DNA of 24,194 bases from the IMG/VR virus record IMGVR_UViG_3300046454_000122, positions 1 to 24,194 of that record; one strand, given 5' to 3'. Of this stretch, positions 7,959 to 16,700 are shown in pieces. Every line of letters begins with the position of its first letter. Position 1 is the first letter of the stretch. Source of the stretch: a virus. Made by a program: the position numbers and the translations under genes. The notes under the pieces were generated by a model. The model saw only the letters and a program-made list of their open reading frames with translations, had not been told where the DNA came from and did no database searches.

Positions 7959-10900
7959 ATTTCTAAAGGAAGCAACTCACAGACCACAAACACCAATCAG
8001 TCATCTTCTGTCGCGCCAAATCCACAGGCGATGCAGAATTATATGTCTCTTCTGAACAGGTCCCAGCAGGTTTCAGATACTCCATTTACTCCTTTCAGCG
8101 GTCAAGAAGTTGCTCCGATCAACGCGCAACAGATGTTTGGGGTCGCTAATACAAATACTGCAGCGCAGGGATTTTCTCCATACGTTGGTAGTGCTGGCGC
8201 GGATATTGCGAATGCTGGCCAGTTCGTGAATGCTGGTGACATCAGCCAGTATATGGACCCGTATACCAGTCAGGTTATAAATTCTACACAGGCTGACTTT
8301 GATACGCAGAACAAAAGGGCGCAGTCAGCGGTCACAGGCAATGCAGCGGCACAGGGTGCATTGGGTGGAAACCGTGTCGGTGTTGCACAGGCATTGACAC
8401 AGGAGGGTCAGGAGAGGGTTCAGGCCCCTGTCATGGCTCAATTGCGGAGCCAAGGCTTCCAGAGCGCTGAACAAATGGCCAATCAGCAGAAGGCCAGAGA
8501 GTTACAGTCCGGTCAGGTATTGAGTGGCGCTGATCTTGCGGCAGCGCAACAGCAGTTTGCTTTCGGTACGGCACAGCAGCAGACGACACAGGCGCAAGAT
8601 ACTCAGCAGATGACGGACTACTACACCGCGCAAGGATATCCCTTTGCGACGGCACAGTGGCTTGCTGGCATTACACTTGGCACTGGCGCGCAGATGGGTC
8701 AAACGTCGACCGGAACAGGGACATCGACCACGGAGGGGCCAAAACCAAATCAATGGGCACAGGCTGCTGGTGTCGGCCTGTCAGCATTGGCCATGTTCTC
8801 GGACAAACGTCTGAAGGAAAACATCAAGGAAGTCGGAAAGCTTCATGATGGACAGAAGGTCTATCGGTACAATTTCAAGGGAGATCCGACAACGCATGTT
8901 GGTTTGATTTCTCAGGAGGTCGAGAAGAAACATCCTCATGCCGTGAGCAAGGTGGCTGGATTTGGTGCCGTCGACTATGACAAGGCAACGGAAGACGCCA
9001 TCAAGAAATGGTCAGGTGGCGCGATCAGCGGATTTGCTGCCGGTGGCACTCCCTATGGTCCGGGAACGCAAGGATGGGTACCAACGATAGGGAATATCGG
9101 CGGTCATACCCTGTCTGATCCGGGCGTTAATATAAAACCACCGAATATGAGTGAGCAGAAGCAGCCAGACTACTCAGGCATGGGAAAGAGCCTTGGCACG
9201 ATCGGGAAGGGCCTTTCCGATTGGTACAATGACCCCATGACGCAGTCAGCCCCGGCGGAATGGGGTGGCTTTGATTCGACCGAGAACATGGGCTTCGGTG
9301 CCTCTGCAGACATTGGCGGTCTTGGCTGGAAAGATGGCGGGGCTGTTCGCAAGGGCTTTGAGGATGGCGGCGTGCCAACCCTTGATGACCGGTTCAGTGC
9401 GATGGATGACACCTCTACCCCCGTGTCGCTGGGGTTCACGGGCGCGCTCGAGCCTAACTACGACAAACGCTTCGGGGCCGGTGTCCCGATCAAGTTGCCA
9501 GAGAGCAAGGGCTTTGAGCCTGTCCAAGGCGATCCTACAGGCGTTGAGGACAAGGTTCCTGTGCCGACACCAAGGCCAGCCTCGGCAGACGCTGGCGTGG
9601 CCCCAGCAGCCCCTGCGCCTGAGCCAACGGCATATGAGAAGCCGACAGGCGGATATGCCGATCGCATGGAGCGCATTGCTGCGGCGCACAAGCAGATCGA
9701 GAGCAATGGCAACTACTTCTCTGTTGGCCAGCCTGATCCGAATACTGGCGATCGTCCTTGGGGTGCCTATCAGGTCATGGGCAAGAATGTCGGACCTTGG
9801 ACTGAGCAATACCTCGGCCGTCGCATGACACCACAGGAATTCCTCAAAAATCCTGAAGCGCAGGATGCCGTCTACAAGGCGCGCATGGGCGGCTATATCG
9901 AAAAGTATGGCCTACAGGGTGCCCTCGATCACTGGCTTGGCATGGGCAAGCAGGACTATCTCGGCACATCGCATCCTGAATACCAGCGCAGGTTTGCTGC
10001 AGCTTTCAATGGCGACACGGGTGGTGGAGAAGGTGGCAAAGGCGGTGGCAATCCAGATGTGATGCAAGCCTCATACCGTGGCTTTGCGCCAGAATCGACA
10101 GGCGTTCCACGTGGTCAACCACCATTCATTCCCGGTGTCTCTGCCCCGCCAGAACAGAAAGCACGCACAGGCATGGGTGGTTTCAATCCCCTCGGCCTGT
10201 CTGACGAGGCTCGTCAAGGCCTGATCAGCATGGGCCTTGGCATGATGGCAAACCGTAAGGGCGGCAAGGGAAGTTTCCTTGCAAGCGTGGGCGAAGGCGG
10301 CGAGCAGGGCATGACGACGTATGCCAGCGCTCGTGCTGCGACACAGGGTCAGGAAGCTTTGACACGCAAGGAGGCACTTGAGCGCGAACGCATGATGCTG
10401 CCTTACAGCAACATGACGGCCAATGAGAAGTTCAATGCTCAGTTGAATATTGCCAAGGCGCAAGAGGCAACCCGAGCACATAATATGGCGATGAAAACGC
10501 CTGTCCCGTACTACTCTGATGAAGATGGCGTCAAACACTTTGCAATTCCGCGTCCATCGCCTAGTGGCGAGGTTGATTTCTATCCGATCGACAAGAATGG
10601 AAACATCAGCAAGTCACCACTTGGTGGTTCTCTAAAGGAAGCGGCACAAGCTAATGCTCCTCCTGAATTGTCTCAGCCAGAAGTACCTCCGCAACTGAGC
10701 AGTGGCCCTAAGCTGCAACAGGCTGGATACAATCCTGACGAAGGGATAATTCGAACTGCGAGCAAAATGGAGGATTCCGGCCAGACATTCGACTATGCAA
10801 AAAATACTCCAATCGTAGACAAGGGGACACCTGTTCCTAGACCATCACCAATTTCTGGACATTCCACTCAATCTATTGAGGCCGATGCCGAGAAGTACAT

Positions 10901-11651
10901 ACAGACCGGAGCACTGCCTCCTACGCGCAGCGGTCAGAGTCCAACAGCAATTGCCCAACAGAAATATCGCACCGCGGTCCAGAACTACGGCGTTGCAAAA
11001 GCTGCATCGATGGGCATGGATGAGAAGGACCTCACCATGGCGCAACGTACTGCGCCGGGCATGCTTCGCTTCCTGATGAACCCTCAGACTGGTGGAACGA
11101 CGGTTGCACTTGGTACGGCCATCCGGCATCTCGATACGCTTGAGGAACTTGCTCGTGTCTGGCACTCACAAGCCGGAAGTGGCGACTTTGTAACTAAGAA
11201 CAGGATACTTGGATCGCTGCGAAGAGAGTTTGGCAATGATGCCATCACAAGTCTCGAATCCGCAGCGAGCATTGTCGGGCCAGAAATCATCAAAGCAATC
11301 GGTGTTGCCGGTGGTGGCACGGCTGAAGATCGAACGGCAGCAGAAAAGAGATTTGGTCCTTACCTTGCGCCGGGACAATTATACGGAAACGTAAAGACCG
11401 TAGAGAAACTTCTGGCCGGTCAACTTGAAGGCAAAGAACGTCAGGCAACCAGTGTCGGCGTTTCACCGGAACAGTTTAGAAAACTTATCGGTGATCGGCC
11501 GTATAGTTTGCTCAAGGGTCTTTTGGAAACAGAGAAGGGTGGCTCTAGTAGTGCAGAACAAAGGCCAACAATAACGACAAAAAAAGAATTTGATAAACTT
11601 CCTAGCGGTTCTGAGTACATCAGGAACGGCAAGCCTTATAGGAAACCGTGA
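7959..11651 (+). CDS. Giant ejection/internal protein with S74 and lysozyme domains
   Basis: From the ATT start (see the ribosome site) the protein has 1230 residues; from the first ATG at 8031 it has 1206. The extra N-terminus (SKGSNSQTTNTNQ, then APNPQAMQNY) matches the family start I recall. Numbering from the first ATG, the domains are: an Ala/Gln-rich helical region (1-250), an S74-type self-cleaving chaperone domain (about 257-325), Gly-rich linkers (WKDGGAVRKGFEDGG), a lysozyme/lytic-transglycosylase domain (about 545-665), and a long helical tail. The S74 domain has SDKRLK with Ser257 and Lys262 as the expected dyad, then HVGLISQEVEKKHP and AVDYDKAT. The lysozyme domain has KQIESNGNY with Glu557 as probable catalytic acid, and WGAYQVMG. 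It probably cuts peptidoglycan during DNA entry. An S74 domain in the middle of the chain is unusual. Confidence 0.8.
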   Translation: MSKGSNSQTTNTNQSSSVAPNPQAMQNYMSLLNRSQQVSDTPFTPFSGQEVAPINAQQMFGVANTNTAAQGFSPYVGSAGADIANAGQFVNAGDISQYMDPYTSQVINSTQADFDTQNKRAQSAVTGNAAAQGALGGNRVGVAQALTQEGQERVQAPVMAQLRSQGFQSAEQMANQQKARELQSGQVLSGADLAAAQQQFAFGTAQQQTTQAQDTQQMTDYYTAQGYPFATAQWLAGITLGTGAQMGQTSTGTGTSTTEGPKPNQWAQAAGVGLSALAMFSDKRLKENIKEVGKLHDGQKVYRYNFKGDPTTHVGLISQEVEKKHPHAVSKVAGFGAVDYDKATEDAIKKWSGGAISGFAAGGTPYGPGTQGWVPTIGNIGGHTLSDPGVNIKPPNMSEQKQPDYSGMGKSLGTIGKGLSDWYNDPMTQSAPAEWGGFDSTENMGFGASADIGGLGWKDGGAVRKGFEDGGVPTLDDRFSAMDDTSTPVSLGFTGALEPNYDKRFGAGVPIKLPESKGFEPVQGDPTGVEDKVPVPTPRPASADAGVAPAAPAPEPTAYEKPTGGYADRMERIAAAHKQIESNGNYFSVGQPDPNTGDRPWGAYQVMGKNVGPWTEQYLGRRMTPQEFLKNPEAQDAVYKARMGGYIEKYGLQGALDHWLGMGKQDYLGTSHPEYQRRFAAAFNGDTGGGEGGKGGGNPDVMQASYRGFAPESTGVPRGQPPFIPGVSAPPEQKARTGMGGFNPLGLSDEARQGLISMGLGMMANRKGGKGSFLASVGEGGEQGMTTYASARAATQGQEALTRKEALERERMMLPYSNMTANEKFNAQLNIAKAQEATRAHNMAMKTPVPYYSDEDGVKHFAIPRPSPSGEVDFYPIDKNGNISKSPLGGSLKEAAQANAPPELSQPEVPPQLSSGPKLQQAGYNPDEGIIRTASKMEDSGQTFDYAKNTPIVDKGTPVPRPSPISGHSTQSIEADAEKYIQTGALPPTRSGQSPTAIAQQKYRTAVQNYGVAKAASMGMDEKDLTMAQRTAPGMLRFLMNPQTGGTTVALGTAIRHLDTLEELARVWHSQAGSGDFVTKNRILGSLRREFGNDAITSLESAASIVGPEIIKAIGVAGGGTAEDRTAAEKRFGPYLAPGQLYGNVKTVEKLLAGQLEGKERQATSVGVSPEQFRKLIGDRPYSLLKGLLETEKGGSSSAEQRPTITTKKEFDKLPSGSEYIRNGKPYRKP

Positions 11652-13798
11652 TGGCAGAAAACTCAGACGATTGGGGTGGCGTTCCGATCAGTGATGCTGC
11701 CAAGCCAGATGAATGGGGCGGCATCCCTTTATCTGAAACGAAGCCACCTCCTCCGACAGGCCGGGAGCGGCAGCATTCCTATCTGGAATCATTGCGTGCT
11801 GGCTCGCCTGAAACACCGGCCGGTCAGGCTGCTCCGGGTCCAGACCTGTCAGGAGAGCAACGCACTGGCGGTCAATTGGCTCACGAGTATGGCCAAATCG
11901 GAAAGGGTATGGCCAAGGGCATCCCTGCGGCTATGTCAGGTGGTCTGCTGGGAGACGCTGAGTCCATTGGCCGTGGTGTCATTAATTCATTTACAAATCC
12001 AAAGACGCCACTTGTGTCGAAAGATACGGCCATTCCGACAACGACGGAGAGCGGATATCTCGGGCCGAAAGGCCTCAATGTCATGGCACCAGCGGCCAAT
12101 CCTCTCGAGGCATTTGGCATGGTCGCAAGTTCTGCGGCTATCCCGTTTGGACTAAAGGGTTTGCGTGGTGCAAGGGCTACCGTTCCTCCAACCGATCTTC
12201 CTCCACCACCTCCCGGCGGCTCAATGGCTACCGTTCGTGAAGGGAGTGGGGCGAGACTATTGCCGCCGGAAGTCCCGCATGTAGCACCCGTAGCGAGCGG
12301 TAGCCGAGATCTCGGCGCGGCCGGATCGGCAGGAGGTCCACTGGAAGGTGTCAGTCCTGAGACGATTACTCAGATGCGGAAGGTGTTTTCCGAAGAAGGT
12401 GTGACGCCGTACACGGTCGATCAACGCCTCGAGGAGATGTCTCCGCATCAGTTTCTGGGAGAGTTCTCTCCCAATACTGAAGCGCACATGGGCGCTGCTG
12501 CTGCACCTCCCGGTCAGGCAAAACTTGAGATTGTCAACTCTGTCGGTCAGAGGGCGAAGGAGGCTGGTGATCGTCTGCGGACGACATTCGATACATACTT
12601 TGGTGAGAATGAAAACCTTGCCCAGTTGAAGCGCACAAGAGAAATCGACCAGAAGAAAGCATCTGATCCTCTCTACAAAGCATTCAAGGAATTGCCGATC
12701 CCGCCAACTGAGAAGTTGCAAGACCTAATGCCTCGTCTTCAGGCCGCGGATGCATTCGGCATTGCCAAGCACAAGGCTGCGCTCGAGGGCGTCAAGTGGG
12801 ACAAGGATTTTGGCACAGGCTATGGACCGATCGAGGGCGGATCAATGCCGACTGCCCAGTCATGGGATTACGTCAAGCGCGCCCTAGACCAGAAGATTGC
12901 TGATTCGTTTGACCAGTATGGTCGATCGACGGACTATACCCGCATCTATACAGGCCTGAAAAGTGAACTCCTCGATGCGATTGATAATCATCCAAATCCG
13001 CAGGTTGCCGGTGTTTGGAAACAGGCGCGTCAGGCCTTTGCAGGTCCTGCCCAGATATCTGAGGCAGAGAGGCTTGGCAGAAAGATATTCACGCTCGATC
13101 AGGATGAACTTCCATTCCTGACGGCTGGATATTCTGACGGTCAGATGGCTGCGTTTCGCAGTTCTGTGAGGAAGGAATTGGAGAACAGACTTGGCAAGCC
13201 GGGAAAGACAGAACTTCGAACGATCAATGAGGTTCTGGCTCCAAACAACCAGCAGAAGTTTCGCTGGATCATTGGTGACGACGCCACAGAAAATCTTGTG
13301 AAGAGTGTCGAGCATGAGTTCAACATGCATGGCGCGCCGACACGCATTCATGGCGGTTCACCAACTGCATTCAGGACTGAGGCCCAGAAGATGTGGACAC
13401 CGCAGGGTCCATCAGGCCTTGAGACGGCTGGCAATGTTTTAGATACCGGTATCGGTCTGATTACTCATCCGACAGGAACGCTTATCAAGGGTGCCAGAAA
13501 GATTGGCATCACCAAGATGGATACGGCTCGTGAGGCTAGAGCAGCAAAGATCCGTGATGAAGCTGCTCGCCTATTCACGCTGCAAGGTCCAGAGCGTGAC
13601 TCAGTCATTCGATATCTGGCAAATCCAGAAGCACCTCGCGCAACAGGCGGCGCAGTGATCAAGCGTGCCACAGGCGGTAGGGCCGTTGGTCATAAGCCAT
13701 CACGGCCGTTGATTGCTGACGCCAAACGCGCCCCTGACGGACGCTACTATGTGCCAGACAAATCCCGTCCGGGGAAATTCTTAAGGGTCGATCCGTGA
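11651..13798 (+). CDS. Large internal virion/ejection protein of unknown fold
   Basis: The 715-residue protein starts at the ATG that overlaps the previous stop (TGATG); a GTG three bases earlier is in frame. The N-terminus has a twofold motif, DDWGGVPISD and DEWGGIPLSE, of the kind seen at the start of phage ejection proteins. A Gly/Ala-rich hydrophobic region follows (about 70-175), with a Pro-rich linker (PPTDLPPPPPGGS). The middle and C-terminal parts are helical and charged. The last 60 residues contain ATGGAVIKRATGGRAVGHKP and LIADAKRAPDGRYYVPD, a terminal block I have seen on other phage structural proteins. I do not recognise an enzyme. Position between two giant virion genes suggests ejection into the host with DNA. 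Confidence 0.65.
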   Translation: MAENSDDWGGVPISDAAKPDEWGGIPLSETKPPPPTGRERQHSYLESLRAGSPETPAGQAAPGPDLSGEQRTGGQLAHEYGQIGKGMAKGIPAAMSGGLLGDAESIGRGVINSFTNPKTPLVSKDTAIPTTTESGYLGPKGLNVMAPAANPLEAFGMVASSAAIPFGLKGLRGARATVPPTDLPPPPPGGSMATVREGSGARLLPPEVPHVAPVASGSRDLGAAGSAGGPLEGVSPETITQMRKVFSEEGVTPYTVDQRLEEMSPHQFLGEFSPNTEAHMGAAAAPPGQAKLEIVNSVGQRAKEAGDRLRTTFDTYFGENENLAQLKRTREIDQKKASDPLYKAFKELPIPPTEKLQDLMPRLQAADAFGIAKHKAALEGVKWDKDFGTGYGPIEGGSMPTAQSWDYVKRALDQKIADSFDQYGRSTDYTRIYTGLKSELLDAIDNHPNPQVAGVWKQARQAFAGPAQISEAERLGRKIFTLDQDELPFLTAGYSDGQMAAFRSSVRKELENRLGKPGKTELRTINEVLAPNNQQKFRWIIGDDATENLVKSVEHEFNMHGAPTRIHGGSPTAFRTEAQKMWTPQGPSGLETAGNVLDTGIGLITHPTGTLIKGARKIGITKMDTAREARAAKIRDEAARLFTLQGPERDSVIRYLANPEAPRATGGAVIKRATGGRAVGHKPSRPLIADAKRAPDGRYYVPDKSRPGKFLRVDP

Positions 13799-16700
13799 AA
13801 CTCACGCGGGTCGAGCACGATCCTTTCAAGAAGGTTTCCAAGGCATCTACGTCTTACAGCAGGGGCATGAAATCCAGCCACTGCGGCATCTGCGAGTTCT
13901 ATAGCAACCGCGCATGCTCAAAGGTTTCCGGTGCTATTGATCCGGCATACTGGTGTCGACTGTTTGTAAAGAAGCGCAAAGGATTTGCCGAAGGCGGCGC
14001 TCCTGAGATGACGGCACCATTCCCTGAAGCGCCCGGAGGCTATCCATTCTTCACGGCAGATAGTGCGTCCGATACGCCAAGCGGCGTGCTGCCGAGTGAC
14101 TTGCCGCCTGTCGATGGACCACCGGCAGAGCGTGGGCCGATTGCAGGATTTCTTGACCGGTTCTCGACGCCATCGCAGTCTCCAATGGAGCCTGATCTCC
14201 AGCAGATGCAGACCGGAGAGATGCCGGAAATTCCGGGCGTGGCACCTAAACACCTTGGCATTGATGAACATGGTCGTGTTGTCGATACAAGCACGCCTGA
14301 TTGGAATCCTGTTCAGTTTGACCAGCGTCCCGGAGTGCTGCCATTAGCCAAGGATCAAGAGGGACAAATCCATCCTGCAATGTCGAAGGCCTTGGATCTC
14401 GCCAGCAACATCATGGGCGGCAATGTCCCCGGTGGTGGTGCATTTCTCGGTTCTGGTTTGGCTCGAGCAGCGAAGGCTCCTGCGATCGAGAAGGTGCATG
14501 AACTCTCTGGCATTCCACGCGCGGAAGCTGAAAGGATCATGGCTGAGAATGCCGATCGTGGTTTGTCATTCCCTCTTGAAGAGGCTTCTGACAGGGCGCG
14601 TTTAAAACTTGAACGCGAGAGAAAGGAAGCAGCGGGGAAGGCCATTGCCGGTGATCCACAAGAACGAACAGTCATCTCTGCTCCTGAGGGCCTTCCTGAT
14701 TTTGTCGCCGGAAAGATCACGCCGCAGGATTGGGTGGCAAGGCACGAGTCATTGCTCTCACCTGACGAGATCAAGGCTGCGGCTAAATGGTATGACGTCA
14801 TCTTCGATGAATTCCTGAAGCAGACCAAAGGCGACGTCCCCAAGGCTCGACAGTACATGCGCGGCTGGCTGGTGGCGCAGCAGAACGTTGATGTCAGCGG
14901 TGCCATGGGCAATGTCTTGCTTCAGTCAGAACAGATCAAGCGTGGCGTTCCTGAAGCCAAGATGCGCGGTGCGGGAATGCCTAACCCGACACAGGCTGCT
15001 CGAGCCGTCATGCAGGACAAGCCTATTGCCGGTGGCGTAGGTCAGAAGATCTCAGACTTTGTCGATGCCGCGGAAGGAAAGGATGTCCGCTCTTGGATGG
15101 CAAACCATCCATCAGGTGGATCGCCATTCGTTGTCGACGTCCATACCGGACGCGACACAGGCATGGTCGATCAGGAACTGATCAATCATCTTGGGCGTCT
15201 GGGTTATGACAAGGAGGCACTGAAGAAACTCAAGGTCGACATGGCCGGTACGCCATCCGCACCTCAGTATGAGAATAGGTCTAACTTCGGCAGAGACCTG
15301 ACGGACTACCTTAACAATATCGGATGGCAGGGACGTAACGACTGGAAGCCACGAGAGGTGCAAGCTGTCGGCTGGATGGGGATGACGAAGCTTACGGCGA
15401 ACAAGGCAGATGACGTCGTCGCAGGTTTGTCTCGTAATATGAGCCACATCTCCATGGAATTGTCTCCGGGAGAAGGATCGCCATGGGCACAGAAATATGG
15501 CGACAGGTTCTACGCATTGCAGCCGGAAGATCAATTTTCTCTCACACATGGGATTACCCAGAATGCGATCGATCATGCCTCTAACTTAGCTGGCATTGAC
15601 GTTCGTGATATCGTCCATGGCACAGGCGGATGGGGCGGACCTAAAAATGCTCCCAATCCATCTACAGTTGCTCAATTATTTGCAACGAAGGAAGGTGCCG
15701 AGATTGCAGCCAATGCTCTTGGGCACATGTTGCAGCAGACGGAGGTGTGGGCAAATAAGGTCAAGCCAATGACGACTGCCCCAAGCGGGTTTGCCGTCGA
15801 TTTTGTCGCCAAGGGCAATCATAACCTCAATACCGATGAAGGTCTGAGGGACGTCTGGTCAAAGATCATCAGCGCCGATCCGGGCGGCAAAGATCCATTA
15901 TTCAAGGGATATCAGCCAATTGTTACAAGGGATGGCGAATCCGGCATCCGTGTTCTTATCGATCGCGGCGGAAAGGGTCTGAAAAATACTCTCGACAAGG
16001 CACTAGCGGGACCGGTCGCTGATGTGTTAAAAACCCTACCCTATGATATGGGCATCTCTCTTCGCGAAGCAGAGATTACCAAGGCTATTAATAATTGGAA
16101 GGAACAGAAAAATGGGGAAGGTTACCTATCACGGCTCCGAGAACTTATCGGACGAGATCCCGCAGCCTACCTCGATACTGCTGGGAAAGAACTTGAGGAA
16201 AAATTCCGATCAGGCCTCGAGCAAGCAGAAGCCAAAGGACGAGCGCAAGCCGCTCCAGCCGCCAAGGCCAAGCCGGTAGCACCACAGCCTAAGCCAAACG
16301 AACTCGGCTTCTACTCAGCCACACAACACGCCATAGAAGCGGCACCGCAAGCCAAGGCCTCACCACAACAGTGGATGGGGATGCTTCGCAATGCTCCCGG
16401 CGTCAAGCAGGAGGAGATGAAGTGGCTAGGCCTAGAAGAATGGCTTAAATCTAGGTCTTCTTCTGCCGAGGAGGGGAAGGCCTCTGGACTTAAAAACAGT
16501 CCCAACATTGGAACCGGCGCGGCCAATCTTTTTTCCGATCTGTCTGAGGCTCATCCCTCTTTTGTAGAGGGAATAGGCCGCATCAATATCCCAAGTAACG
16601 CGGCGGCGAAATATGCCAGCAGCGTTGAGGGCGTGGCGGCTAACCCCAAAAGTAAAAGCGATTTCCTTAATTTCCTTTCCGGTGGCGGCAATGGATTTGG

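Noticed and set aside
9246-9828. Open frames of 187 residues on both strands within the giant gene at 7959-11651
   Set aside because: They overlap the lysozyme-bearing gene, have no recognisable motif and look like chance frames. They show that long shadow frames do occur here.
12257-13351. Minus-strand frames of about 155 residues in the 11651-13798 gene
   Set aside because: No domain or ribosome site; treated as shadows.
14355-14912. 185-residue minus-strand frame within the polyvalent gene
   Set aside because: Low-complexity Ser/Ala/Leu sequence without motifs. Unlike the HNH frame, its codons are not aligned with the sense codons and it has no known family pattern.
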